Shown here piece after piece: positions 10,580 to 25,554 of a stretch of DNA of 64,000 nucleotides. A program made the translations under genes and the position numbers. The DNA comes from Adiantum capillus-veneris. Its lineage: Eukaryota; Streptophyta; Polypodiopsida; Polypodiales; Pteridaceae. Under the pieces are notes generated by a model. It did not search any database. It was not told the DNA's origin and worked only from the letters and a program-made list of their open reading frames with translations. The stretch is from assembly GCA_014529385.2 (NCBI GenBank), contig CM043944.1:178786240-178850239 (forward strand), given 5' to 3'. The first letter of the stretch is position 1. Each line of letters begins with the position of its first letter.

Positions 10580-11387
10580 TTTTTTCATGAAACCCTTTAG
10601 TTTACAAGACTGAAACCCCTAAACTATTGTGAATGGATGAATGGCTAGCAGGATTTTCTAATTGGACGACAGAAGAAGAAGAGCTCCAAGCACAGCTAGA
10701 CGAACTCCGCATCTCCATCGAAGCTTGAGTGCTAGACGTAACGATAATCGATTTGCAGTGAGAGAGTCAACCAACACGCCAAACCCAGTGGATATACATA
10801 GGCCAAGTGCCAAGAAGAAGAAGGAGAAGGTCGAAACCATGTCCGCAACCTACAACCAATCCACAACAACAAAATGGAAGGAGCTCTACACAATAGAGAA
10901 TCAACACTATTCTACTTTGAGAATCGGGTAACTCAAGTCACCGAGGTAATTATCACAGTCAGTTTTCAAGTCGCACCTGATGCTGCAGCACAGATAACGG
11001 AATCATTGGCTCACACTCACACTAGAGAAACTAGAGATCTACTAAGTTTGTTTCAGGAAAGAACACCACCCTCTCCCACAAGCTTGGACAGTGACTAAGC
11101 ACCTCTAAGCTTCACATGAATCAGTACAACCTACCTCAAGACAGATCACACATACCAACACGTGTACGCTCAATCAAGATAATACTGGATTTGAAGGCTC
11201 ACTACCAGCACGTCATTGACACCATGCTGGGTGGGGAGCGATTTTTTGAGGTTCTGACATCAGATCAACCATTTGTCCTACCTTTGGTACAAGGCAATGT
11301 ACCGTTTGAAGTTTTAATCTATGTCCTAGTATAAGAGGGTATACACGCCTCCTTGTAAAGAAGAAAAAAACTTTTGCAAGTTAAGCA
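10580..11387 (+). other. Untranslated leader of Tat element
   Basis: Short open frames occur (for example 10662-10931 and 11116-11334), but I recognise no domain and they lie in different frames. Tat-group relatives sometimes carry an extra ORF before gag. I cannot show one here, so I call this leader sequence. Confidence 0.5.
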
Positions 11388-13090
11388 GTGTGTCTTTCTA
11401 GCTCTCTCTCAGTAATCATGGCAACTGTAGCATTTCCAACATTTAAAGGAAAGAAGGGGGAGGATTTGGTAACAGACTTCCTAGATGACTTTGAAGTAGC
11501 ATGTGTAGTGAGCAACAAAGATACAGATGAATCCCGGGTTAGAATCTTTAAGCATCTCATGAAGCTAGAAGCTAGATCATGGTACAATGCACTTCCACAA
11601 GCAACCAAGGATGACTGGGAACCCTTAAAAACCGCTTTTAAGAGGCGCTTTGGGGGAGGTACCACTTCAGAAAAGTTGTGGGACAAGTTGAGAGACTTGA
11701 AGCAGGAGGGTCTTTTAGAATATGCCACCTATGAGTCCAAATTTGTGGATTTGTGGGAACGGTGGGTTGAGTCACTGGCAAGGGGGGAAGCCGCACCCGA
11801 TTTCCTAAAGAAAGATCGGTTCACGCATAGCTTATGGCCGCTTCTCAAGGAGAAGATGAAAGGTAGATTCCCGGCTACATACGAGTTAGCCGTTGAGATT
11901 GCTTGCCTTAAGGACAAGAAGCTGCGAATGAAAGCCAAAGAAACCGAGTCAACAGAAGTAGGAACATCACGTCGACCAGCAACTACGACAACCACTATAC
12001 CACCACCATGGGCTCTTGGAGTAAGAGATGACCAACAAGATATGTTGGCCCATATTACTGACCAACTGCAGAATTTGTCTGTCCACTTAATACAACAAGG
12101 GAGAAGTCAAGAAAGAGATCAAGACCCTGGAAGAGCACGGCAACAAAACAGGGAGTATCATTGCTACAAATGTGGAGAAGAAGTTCACGGTATGTACTAC
12201 TGTCCCAAACCACGACAAAACTATAATAGAGGAGGTAGGAGAAACCAATTGTCACCCCCTAGAGAAAGAACACCCCCACCCCGAGCACCACCCCCACCAA
12301 CACAAATTCTACGTCCACCCCAGACACCACTACAAGAATCCATCCCACCTCTTCCACCAGCCCCACCACCTGATCGCCCTGTAAACATCATAAGGCTAGA
12401 AGAGAAAGGAAAAGCCGTAGTAGTGGATCCACCGAGAGCAAAGGAGAGGGACAAGGGTAAGGAGAAGGTAACCTTTTTAGAACCACTTGAAGCCATGACT
12501 GTGAAAAGAGCTAGGAGGGAGAAAGCTACACAATCAGATGATGAGAGAAGCATGAGAGGAGAAACTAGCAAGAGGCCATCCAGGCCACGACGGAAATTGG
12601 GCATCACCGACTTCCAGCTAGGGGAAAGTTGTAAGCCCTATGATCTAACATTGGATGTGGCAGAGCAAGGACCCAAGATTACATGGCCACAGCTGCTACA
12701 TCTTGCACCAAAAGTAAGGCGACAATGGTCTAAAATGGTAAGTACAAGACGCTCCAAAACAAAGGTAGCCGGAGCAATTTCGGGATGCAACATGGATGAC
12801 ATCCTTCCAATTGTTGACGTAAACATAAAAGGAAAGAGGGTTGGAAACACCTACATTGATGGAGGTGCACAAATCTGTGTAATGAGCGAAGCTATGATGC
12901 TTCGATTAGGGCTCGAGGTTGACAGGCCTTCTCCATGCAAGGCAAAGATGACAAACAACGCAAAAGTAAAGTGTGTGGGTGTGGTAAGTGCCGTGAAAAT
13001 CAAAGCTTTCAACACTGAGGTAGAGGTAGATGTTTTTGTAATGCCTACAACAACTCACTCAAAGATCAACTTTCACTTGGGACGAGGAAA
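11388..13090 (+). pseudogene. Tat gag and protease
   Basis: Gag forms the particle and protease matures it. The likely start is the second ATG, at 11418 (MATVAFPTFKGKKGED); the upstream 11388 ATG adds ten residues. The gag core runs over about residues 10-190 (ARSWYNALP, WEPLKTAFKRRFGG, SLWPLLKEKMKGRFPATYE). A Pro-rich linker holds a perfect CCHC knuckle, CYKCGEEVHGMYYC, near 12165-12205. Another Pro-rich stretch and basic/acidic patches follow. Protease shows YIDGGAQICVMS near 12850-12890; the usual DTGA is DGGA, so activity is doubtful. The frame continues openly to 13154, but beyond about 13090 it is out of register with RT sequence because of the deletion. Confidence 0.85.
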
Positions 13091-14000
13091 GCGAACATCA
13101 CTACAACAAGGTAAAGGAGGTCTTAGCCACTCTGCCAACTATCTCACCACCTAAGTGGGATGAAAAATTCTATGTCACCTCAAGTGTTGGTGATGACTCA
13201 ATGGGGGTTGTGCTACTCCAAAAGGATACGACGACATCTTTCATGAGGCCAATCTACTTCTCTAGTCGAATGATGACAACAGGAGAGAAAGGTTTCACCC
13301 ATGTGGAACACTTAGTCCTAGCTCTTAGATTTGCAACTACAAAGTTTAGGTCATATTTGCTACCTAAGCAGTTTGTGATTCTAACCACGGATGAAATATT
13401 TCCCTATGTTGTACAACACATGGATGTGTCTGCTAGAATTACTAAATGGCTAGTTCGTATGCAAGAGTTTGACTACACGGTACAGGTAGAAAGCACGACA
13501 AGGGCAAGTTTGGGGGGACTCATGACCTACCAAGTATTTGAAAGGAAGGAGAAGCAATCCAAGGAAGGAGAAGTCCGATTACCTCCAGTACCACCAATGG
13601 TAGAAGAAGCATACTCTCTCTACTTTGATGGAGTCTACAAGCGAGCGTCCGACAAAGCAGCTGCAGGCATAATGGTCTTTGATGACAAAGGGACAAAGGT
13701 ATTTTCGTTGTGCCAATTGTTAGATTCACATTCTAACAATGAAGCTGAGTATGCAGCACTAATCAAGGGTCTACAATGGTGCGTCTCACAAGGTGTACAA
13801 TGCCTTAATGTATTTGGGGATGCTCTACTTCTGGTAAGGCAAGTAAATGGAGCATGGACATGCAAGAATCCTAGTTTAAGGACTCACTTAAGTGGTGTAA
13901 AAACCTTGTTGGGTAAGTTTGAAGAAGTTCAAATACACCATATCCCAAGGGCTCAAAACCAAGAAGCAGATGCCCTAGCAAGTAAAAGACTACAGGAAGC
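13091..14000 (+). pseudogene. Tat RT remnant, Ty3 RNase H and second (archaeal-type) RNase H
   Basis: From about 13100 the frame reads the RT/RNase H connection (VKEVLATLPTISPPKWDEKF, then MGVVLLQKD at 13201). The Ty3 RNase H follows with no obvious first catalytic Asp, as is usual in this group. The second RNase H spans about residues 136-265 of the frame starting at 13201. Its four acidic positions are visible: Asp143 (LYFDG), Glu183 (NNEAEY), Asp207 (FGDALL) and Asp258 (QEADALA). This enzyme would degrade RNA in the RNA-DNA hybrid and has probably replaced the decayed first domain. The frame has no stop up to 14677. Confidence 0.85.
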
Positions 14001-15390
14001 GGTGGTTGGAGCAACAAAACTAAAGCTCCCTCTATTTCGAGGTAGTGATCCCTTGCCTGACATCATGCATTTTTTGGAAACAGGGGAATCCCCATCAGAT
14101 TTAACAAAGGGACAGAAGCAATGGCTGACGCGGAAGGCCACAAGGTATCGGCTCATCAATGACGGTTTGTATTGTAAGGGTAAGGACCAAATACTCAGGA
14201 AGGTCCCTCTCTCTCAGGAAATCACGGGAGTAATTGCTAGCTGTCACGACGGGGTTTGTGGTGGTCACTTTGCCCTAGACATAACAAGTAGGAAAATCTT
14301 GCAAGCAGGCTTCATATGGCCTAGCCTGAACCGTGATGTACACCACTGGTGCAAAACGTGTAAGTTGTGTCAAAAGGCCGGCACTAGGTCACTTATGCCT
14401 GAACCACAGACACCTATTCTCTCATATGGCCCATTTGAAAAATGGGGTATCGATGCCATTGGGCCATTACCTAGGGCCAACTCAGGAAAATTCTACATTA
14501 TCATGGGGGTTGACTACATGACTAGATGGGCAGAGGCTACAACCACCACTAGAATCACAACGGTAGAGGTAGCTAAATTTATCTACGAGCACATATGCTG
14601 TAGGTTTGGCACACCTTTAGAGATCATCTCTGATAGAGGGCCAGGTTTCAGAGCAGACTTGGTAGGAGAATTAATGTAGAAACTGGGCATTACAAGGAGG
14701 CACTCTTCACCATATTACCCTCAATGTAATGGACTAGTTGAAAAGGTAAATGGAATGGTTTCTAAAATTACTACCAAGCAGGTAAACAATCATCCCGGAG
14801 ACTGGGATAAGTATCTACTACCAGCTTTATGGGCCTACAGAACTTCATTTCGTACATCCTTGGGATTCACATCGTATCATCTAGTATTTGGTAAGGAAGC
14901 AATCTTGCCCATTGAAGTGCAACTACAAAGTCTCAGAGTAATGGCAAGCCAGCTTAAACAGCCCAACATGCATTTGAGAGATTACATCATCAACTTGGAA
15001 AGACTGCAGCTGGACAGAGAAGAAGCAATAAATTATTATGCAGCACAAGCAGAGCATAGACGGCTTAGCTTTAACGAGCATCTCCGGAAAAAGGAATTGA
15101 AGAAAGGAATGTTGGTGCTCCGCTACGACAATCGCTTCGACACACGCAAGGATAAGAAACTCCTACTCTGATGGGAAGGTCCTTTCATCGTCAGGAAAAA
15201 GTATGCCAATGGAAGCTACCAGCTTATGGCGGCTGATGGAAAACTTCATAAAACCAGGGTAAATGGTCGGCGACTTAAACCTTATTTTCTTCGATTTGAC
15301 CAGGCTCCACCTATTGACATTCCAGATGATGACACACCATCAGCCGCCACCTCCGACGATAATGATCAAACAAAGGAGCTAGAGACATGA
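14001..15390 (+). pseudogene. Tat integrase
   Basis: The zinc module is intact in the frame from 13201: His349, His356, Cys387, Cys390. The DDE core has Asp418 (KWGIDAIGPL), Asp478 (SDRGPG) and Glu in LVEKVNG (codon 14740-14742), with 35 residues between the last two. A TAG at 14677-14679 splits the core and a TGA at 15169-15171 precedes WEGPF. The C-terminal GPF module (WEGPFIVRKKYANGSYQL) follows, and the frame ends at a TGA at 15388-15390. Both internal stops could come from single C-to-T changes (CAG, CGA). Apart from these two stops all catalytic residues are in place. Confidence 0.88.
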
Positions 15391-15402
15391 ATGCCTCTAG
15401 CC

Positions 15403-15414
15403 AAAAGGGGAGGG
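15403..15414 (+). other. Polypurine tract of Tat element
   Basis: AAAAGGGGAGGG lies five bases before the 3' LTR. It is the expected primer for plus-strand DNA synthesis. Confidence 0.85.
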
Positions 15415-15418
15415 CTAA

Positions 15419-16725
15419 TGATGGGGGCTTTTCACAAGCCAAGCTCCCATACCCCTCTTCTCTCGTCCCCACCCCATGAAAACCCCCTCTTATGGAGGGA
15501 GTGAGAAAAGGCATTGGAAAAATTAAGAAAAAAATAAAGTATGATTATGTAAATATATAAGAAAGGTAAAATAGGCCACCTCATGCCTGCGGGGTAGCCC
15601 ATCCCCACCTTGCCTCCCTTTTCTTCACTGTTGCCCCGTCGGGTGTCCCTTTTCCTCTCCTCCACTCAAAAGGTCAACCCCCTCTCTCTTCCCCTTGTCC
15701 ATTCTCCTCTCTCTCCCCCTCAAGCTACCCCACCTCTCACCAATAATGCATTATAACTCACCAATAATGCACCCTAACTCACATGCAACTTACCCTATCT
15801 TCCAAAATAGTATACCCCACCCCCTCTTTCTCTCTCCTATCATATCCCATGACCCAAATACCCCCCGCTCTCTCTAAAGGGTGCCATGTCTTTTGTCTTG
15901 TAGCTAAATAACCTCCCCCACACTCACACACACTCAGTTTCACTGAAAAAAGGTGCCCACAGACCCATCCCCACCCGGTGGTTACCTGATTTTTCTTGTG
16001 TTCACACAGATTCACCTCTGAACACACTCCCCTCTCTCCCCTCTTGTAATTACTTTATTCTCCATGTCACCTCTCACTTTTTTTCATCAACCCATCTCTC
16101 TCTCTCTCTTAGTCTCTCTCTCATGAGACTGCTGTTCTGGCACATATACACACAGCCAGACAAGTGGGGCTCACAGTCACATGGCCTATGTAGATAATGA
16201 TTTCTTCATTTCTAAATTCTAGAATTTCTCCCCCCTCCTCCCCTATATAAAGAGGGGTCACCATCACACTAAGGACACACAAACATCACCAAAGAACACA
16301 CTATGCACTGTGTGTGCCTAGTGCACACACACACACCCACACCATCACCATCACCGCAATCACCATGCTTGTCTTGAGCATGACCTCTACACCCTTGGCT
16401 ATGGAAGATGAAGGGCAACTAAATGAAGGATGATGGCCATAATCCTCGTGTGAGTCTTCGCCATCAACTCCCACCTATCCGCCATGTGCTCTACCACTCT
16501 CTCCCTTCTCATTCCCCTACCCTATGCTCCCCATTTCATCGCCTTATTCTCTAAATAAAGATTGAGGTTTTGTGAGTATGTTTTCTTGCAATGTTTTGCC
16601 CATGTGAGGTGTGCGGAATCGCCACCTAGTCTTGTGTTTTGGAGTGAGCTTGTGTATGTGTGAAGGGTGTGCGGATTCGCCATCCTTTTGTGGTGCCTAA
16701 GTACTAAGCCGCTATACCCCCTCAC

Positions 16726-16762
<37 letters not shown>

Positions 16763-16972
16763 TGATCTCATTCCCTTTCCTCTTCATCATTACTCCCAAG
16801 CATCCATCTCTCTTGGATGAAAACTTTGTTATGGTGGTGTGTTGTTTGCGTCCTAGCCGCTGAAGCTAGGTGGTGCCCCCTGTTTGCTTTACCATGACAG
16901 GCTCGAGGCGCGCCATTCGGTCCGCGGTGTTTTAGAGGCCGTCGGGGTTCGGGGTTCACTTTTCTCCCGTCA
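15419..16972 (+). repeat. Tat 3' LTR
   Basis: It starts TGATGGGGGC and ends CTCCCGTCA like the 5' copy, and is followed by GCAC, the target duplication. TATA is at 16244-16252 and AATAAA at 16554-16559. The (CT)n tract near 16731-16759 is longer than in the 5' LTR. Several differences cluster in the last 60 bp. Confidence 0.92.
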
Positions 16973-17674
16973 GCACCAAGCAAAGAGGAATGAAAAGGAG
17001 GTTACTAGGAGAGAAAAACATGAAGAAATCAATCTTCTCCATCCTATAGATAAGAAAATGTTGTCAATAGCATGCAAGGAGTCAGGAAAATCTAGACCCC
17101 AAAGGCACAGCTTTAGGACAAGCCGATTCAAATTTGGGTGCCCAAAACATCATCGACTGTACCAAAGATGGTTCCAAGGTTCAAAACACAAAGAGGAGCA
17201 TCTGCGAGCAAAAAAACTAAAACAAAATGGATTTGGAGGAAAAAGGAGCACTTATCTTCTCTGCAAACTGTAAAACCAATGAAGCTTGGAGGGTTAAGTC
17301 TCAAAACACTCAACCACAACATTTCATTGAAGAAAAACCAAGATACCAAATGGCGGGTAAAAGATCGACAACCACCAATACTCATACTGACAACTTAAAA
17401 CATCAGCGTGCCAAAGCATCCTGATGGTACAATCAAGCAAAGAGTACACAAGCTACAAGACTTGCTCTTTAGGAAACAGCAACAGGAAACCTCGACCATA
17501 GAAACCCTTGAGTTAATTACTCAAAACCCAACTCTTGCACACCATAATGGTTTGAATCGCATTGATCTTCAAAGCATGGTAGATCCAACCAAGGCTATGC
17601 ATAGACACAATTTTTCAACCCATGCACACAGTCGTTCTGGAGTACGCCATCTAGGAGGGGTGGAAGAGAACTAA
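16973..17674 (+). pseudogene. Gy1 3' tail: end of PR2 frame and basic W-P-K region
   Basis: The first 17 bases complete the PR2 frame broken at 9009 (stop TGA at about 17007). Further on, overlapping frames (17138-17398, 17408-17674) encode Lys/Arg/Thr-rich peptide, including IWVPKTSSTVPKMVPRFK at about 17126-17180. This matches the style and position of the Gy2 tail (38810-39709), where W-x-P-K motifs recur. It probably was a basic, nucleic-acid-binding C-terminus, but this is inference. Confidence 0.5.
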
Positions 17675-20587
17675 GTATTTAAGGGCAATGTTTGAAGAGG
17701 GAGGAAAACGTTTGATGTTAACATGTGATTTTTTGCAAAATTACCTAATAGTGCCCTTAACAAGTCATCAATATAGAAAATTTAACTCATAACATCTCCT
17801 TGATGAGTATCAATAGTGTATATACTATCAAAAAATCATTAAAAAATGGTCTTTTTTGTTATTTTTATCATTTTTTCTTGAGATTGGGACTTACAAATGG
17901 AGAAATCCGAAAAAAATACAACAATGTTTCTCAATGGATTTTTCTAATTATTGATTTTTCACTTTGCTTTTTTAGCACATTTTGTTATTTTCTTTTATTT
18001 TTTTAAAACATGCCAAAAATAAATAATAAATAGCAAATGAGCTCAAATGGAGAAACTGAAGATATACTAATGATCAGAAGGACAAGGCACACAGGCACAA
18101 AAAATTTCAATCAAATCGATAGATGGAAGTGGGAAGCCTAAATTAGGTGGCCAAGACCTACTTTTGCAAATTCTTGCAGAATGAGATACCGGAATCCAAT
18201 TGAAGACATTTTTGAGTCTAACATTGATTTCACGGCCTAGTAGGACTAACAAGGGAATTTGGGGAAAAATAGTTTGAGAAGTCTAAGTATAGATATCCAA
18301 GGTAGCTCAAAATCACCTCATTTCCACTAGTCACCTTTGGAGAAGAGAGCTCGCTACCTCTTCGTGCGCGATTTCCGGAGTCCACAGTGGCCCTTTAATA
18401 GCACAGTCTCATACAAGACATGAGGAGTAAGTTCTAAGCTTATCAATGACCAATTCTATATGGCTGGGTAGCAAGTCTAGGCTCAAAAAAACAGTAGAAC
18501 CCCAGCAATTCACGAAGTGCTACGACCAAAAATTGACCATAGCGGCCTGTCAGCTCAACCAAATTCAACGAGACTTGAATTGTAGCATGCCCCTATAGAA
18601 TAGAACACTTCTATATCACCAGATGACCATTCGGTAGGGGTTGAGAGAGGTCTAGGTTTTTGCCAGATGCCAGAATTGGATTCCGAGTCCACAAACAAAA
18701 TGTACATGGATAGTTTCATGAAAACGGTCAAGCCAAGCTCTCAAAAAGAAGAAAAAAATTCGAAGGCTACGAAGCATCAAATTTGATATATGAAGTCAAG
18801 CTAACTCCAAATGGGCCAAAATTGGATGGGTAGCATCAGAACTATGTATTGGACAAGCCCATAGCTTCTCCACAAGCCATCTATTCACAAAAATCGGTGA
18901 TTTCAAAGTCGACAAAGCACAAAGGGATTCCGACATGACAAAACTTTACCAAATTCAATTTAGGACTTGTTTTAGATATATTAAATATTTCTAGGTCATC
19001 AAATTGTCAAGTCTTGCAAAAAAATTAATTGCTGTAAATAATCTCGATTATTTACTCTTGTACTTTTTTGGCTTGAAAATGATCCCTTCACTTCACCTAT
19101 CACTTGTAGACATCTATTACATGCCACATTTCAAGTATGATCCAAAATGATCAAGAAAAAAAACTTGAAAATTGTCAAAAAACACAAAGAAGTCTTTCTA
19201 ATCCAAATTTTGAGTTATCTATCACATTTTTTAATCCAAATCACCCCATATCTCACACACAAAGTCTACATCATCCCTAATAAGCTCCCCTCCAAATAAC
19301 AAATACAAGCATAGACCCTCTACTTGAAGGCAAATTTATTATATGGCTATAAACACATTTTGTCTTTACTACCAATACTCTTGTAAATTTTTTTTTGTAC
19401 AACCACTTTTTTTTTTTTTCTAATATGTAGTTGTTTTGTGCTTGGCAAGATTCATCTACTACTTGCATATCTCATCCATAGTGCTTAGAGACACTTTTCT
19501 TGAAGAGATGGATTTGGGCAAGGAGTCTTGTAGCAACAATGGCAAGTTCAAGCTCCATAAGAGGACAAGAATGAGCTTGAAACTAATGAGAAGGTCACTT
19601 CACAAAAGAAGAAGAAGCCACTTCTACCTTGACAAAAGTGGTGTTCTCAAACAATCAAACAAGGTGTGGGTAACCTTTGCTTTTCATGCTCAACCAAGCT
19701 TTGGGCCCTTTAAGACTCTAAACTAACATATTGGGGCCCTAGGGACCTTTGTAGGTCTCCAATTTTTTGACCCATAAAAAAGATAAGCATGGCCATTTGA
19801 TAGTGGAAGCCCCTTCAACCAAAGTGTCTTTATCATTGGGGCAATGATTAGCCAATTGGGTACCAAGTAAAGTTCTACTAGCCTTAATGATGGAAGCCAC
19901 TTGTGTGTAAGCATTCTCCACCAAAGTTAGCTTCCAAAATAAGAACTCTCCAGGTGTTATATATTCTCACCTTATAGTAAAAATATGATTAAATGTGTAG
20001 TGCTATACAACGCTCACACATCCCAGCTTGAAATTTCCTGTGTATAGATCATATTCATTTGCACCCTATACTAGAGTAAATTTCTCGATTGAAAATATAA
20101 ATTGCCAATTGTAACTCCATTGAACCTTTATTTTTAGTGGCCAAAATTGGAAACTTTAGGTATAAATCTCGGCAAATACCCTAGATTTTGGCATAAATCT
20201 TGCATTTGTTTTGACTAGTTTTCCCTTATAGATTATGGCCAAGAAGATTGTTATTTATCGAGCAACAATGTTATACACTTCTTGATAGCAAATACAACTC
20301 CACAAATTACTATTATGTATCTAATTAGTAGGTCGTCTAATTTATAAGTGACCAAATATAGAAGCATTGCAAGTACCATGGATTTTTCTTAAAAAGGAAC
20401 CACATAAAATCTTTGGGGTATGAACATGGAACAAATCAACAATCCAAATTACTAACATATTTCTCCATAGAACTCTTTTAGGTGCAATAGCAAATCAAAA
20501 ATCCGTGTGAGAGTGTGAGAGACACATAGATGAATCTACCCATAAGAAAATGTTATGATTTACCCCCCTTCGTGTGGTGGGTACCTT
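17675..20587. other. Non-coding, probable leader or LTR material of the Gy family
   Basis: I see no gene. 17700-18060 is AT-rich. 18300-19300 has the same repetitive word style as the Gy2 leader (many short TCAAA and CCAAA phrases) and contains a palindrome at 19034-19055. It may be the 3' UTR or LTR of Gy1, but I could not align it to another copy by eye. Confidence 0.4.
19034..19055. repeat. Palindrome GTAAATAATC-TC-GATTATTTAC
   Basis: Two perfect 10-bp arms are separated by TC. The sequence on the right (ACTCTTGTACTTTTTTGGCT) is similar to that following the 27447-27472 palindrome, so the two are copies of a longer repeat. Confidence 0.75.
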
Positions 20588-20878
20588 AAAATGACACTAA
20601 GCTTGTAAGGAGTTTATATATGTGGTAGGTAAAAGGCAAGACTCAGATGATTTGCTTAAGGCGATCCCTTGCCATCTGGTCGTGGGTAAAGGATTGGACT
20701 TTTGGTAATAGTGTGCTTTTAGGTGCTTTTAACTAAGCTCTAATGTAACCTTTTGTCCCTAGAAGCTCGGCTTGAGCTTGAGGCCGATTTGTATATTTCT
20801 TGGTGACATTATAATGCAATCACTCACAATTGTGAGTTTTGTAAAATAAAAAAGTTAAAAAAATGACACTAAGCTTGT
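20588..20878 (+). mobile_element. Short retroposed insert with 19-bp target-site duplications
   Basis: AAAATGACACTAAGCTTGT occurs at 20588-20606 and again at 20860-20878, flanking about 253 bp. The insert ends in an A-rich tail (GTAAAATAAAAAAGTTAAAA). Long flanking duplications and an A-rich 3' end are the signature of target-primed reverse transcription, so this is a SINE or a 5'-truncated LINE end in plus orientation. The body contains GCTCGGCTTGAGCTTGAGGC and no open frame. Which element supplied the machinery cannot be told from this piece. Confidence 0.75.
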
Positions 20879-21467
20879 CTTTGAACCACTTATGTGGCTT
20901 CATCAGCAATAGGAGCTTGGTACCTCATTTGGCCATAGAGGCACTTAAAGGTCCAAAGTATAGTGCCAGTTCAAAATTGTGCAAAAGCCTTCTCTTTCTT
21001 ATAAAGTGACTAAGGGGCCTTAAAATAGGCGTCTGGGTTCTTTAACAAACCCTAGATGCATATTTTCTAATAGATTTCTCAAGGCTAGGACTAAAGAAAA
21101 TCTTCTTCTTTTCTTAGAATTGAAATTATATTAAGAAATACAATGTGCAGGACTAATGTGATGCACGAGCTAATTATTCATCATTTATTGTTATTGCAAT
21201 CCCTTGCTATTCACCCTCAAGTCACTCCAGGAGACGCTAAGCTATTTACTGGCTTTTCTGGCTCGCCACAACCCCTCCCTCGCTCCCCAGACCCCTCTTG
21301 CCTCTCTTTGCTTGCTCGCACGGGACCCACCCTCTACATCCTCTGTTGCCGCGAGGAGGGAAACACACACACACACACACACACACAGCCTATCTCCACT
21401 CCTGCTAGGCTCATTCCTCTACGTGCCATACCATCCCCTCAGGAGGAGATGCTGCGATGCCTCGATT

Positions 21468-21510
<43 letters not shown>

Positions 21511-22408
21511 ACACCCGGGCCATTCGCAACACCAACTTCCACTCTACACTGCTGCTGTTGCCTGCACGAGTCTACTCTTGCACCTTCTCGCAATCAATCA
21601 CTCACGCGCCATTCATCTGTGGCAGCCCTCGTCATCTCGCCACCCGTAACCTCCACCTGGCTAGCTGTCGACCTCCCACCTGGGTTCTGTCCAACGCATC
21701 CCCCTCAAATTTCAAAAATCCCCAAATGAACTCGCAATGTAAATTCCCAAAAATATCACAAGAAGACTGATTGTCTATCAATAAAATGATAAAATATTTG
21801 CAAGGTAATTCGAGACAAATTACATGCCAGGCACTCAGAAACGGATGTCAATTGTCAAAAGAGGATAAAGATTAAAAAATCCTAGATAAATAGTATTTTG
21901 GGAATTTTCACAAATTAGAGGGGTGTCTTTTTCTCTCTCTCCTTCCCTCTCTGTCCTCCGCAAAATACAGAAGGAAACGGCAGTTTAAAACCATTTGGTT
22001 TTCTTTCCTTGTCTTAAACTGTTTAGTCTTACATGGTATCTTGTAAGATACCGCTTAATAAAGACGTTGGCAACACGTATTCATCCTTTATTCTTCTTCT
22101 CTAATAGCGCTATTGGGTCTACAAAAAGTTTTCATTAATTAATTAAGATGCAAGATTCCTTGCACTCCAAAAGGTTAATGCACTTTGGCACTGACATGTA
22201 AGCTGGACGCGATGCACACGCCACATTCCCGTCCCTCGCATCCTTCAGTGTCCATCGCCTTGCAGCCTGCAATTGCTCATTCTGCTCGCCGTGCTGGTGA
22301 AATCCCGTAGCAACTACCTAGCAACACCATACCGTCGCCATGAACAAGGGAGAACAGGAGGCGCCACTACTTCGCGTAGGCACATGAGCCGCGAGAACAG
22401 ATATATAT
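20879..22408. other. Non-coding with microsatellites
   Basis: It holds (AC)n at about 21363-21388 and (GA)n at about 21472-21508. CT- and CCC-rich text at 21200-21770 gives long but low-complexity open frames with no domain. A perfect palindrome GGTATCTT-GT-AAGATACC is at 22035-22052. I see nothing that looks like a gene. Confidence 0.5.

Positions 22409-25554
<3,146 letters not shown>

Larger units (their letters stand above)
9010..16972 (+). mobile_element. Tat-type Ty3/gypsy LTR retrotransposon nested in Gy1
   Basis: This is a complete LTR-to-LTR unit of 7963 bp. It has near-identical LTRs (9010-10559 and 15419-16972), a PBS, gag with a perfect CCHC knuckle, protease, the Ty3 RNase H remnant plus a second archaeal-type RNase H, integrase, and a PPT. 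The extra RNase H before integrase is the hallmark of the Tat/Ogre group. RT is missing: protease runs within a few codons into the RT C-terminal end near 13090, so an internal deletion removed fingers and palm. Two stops in integrase add to the damage. By eye the LTRs differ at about 15 positions plus microsatellite length, indicating a fairly recent insertion. Confidence 0.92.
501..17674 (+). mobile_element. Gy1: degenerate Ty3/gypsy retrotransposon, interrupted by the Tat element
   Basis: The domains run in Ty3/gypsy order: gag core (about 1500-2060), CCHC-type knuckles, retropepsin, RT with YMDD, RNase H, integrase. These are followed by a second retropepsin-like domain and a basic tail. 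The tail is separated from the rest by the 7963-bp Tat element at 9010-16972. Removing that insertion makes the second protease frame run on to a natural stop shortly after 16973. Frameshifts and stops are present in nearly every segment, so this copy is dead. No LTR pair was identified; the 5' LTR is presumably beyond position 1. Gy2 (34285-39709) and Gy3 (27810-30992) are relatives in this window. Confidence 0.8.

Noticed and set aside
21143-21770. Frames of 90-188 codons in CT-rich DNA
   Set aside because: Overlapping frames with His-Thr runs from (AC)n; no domain.
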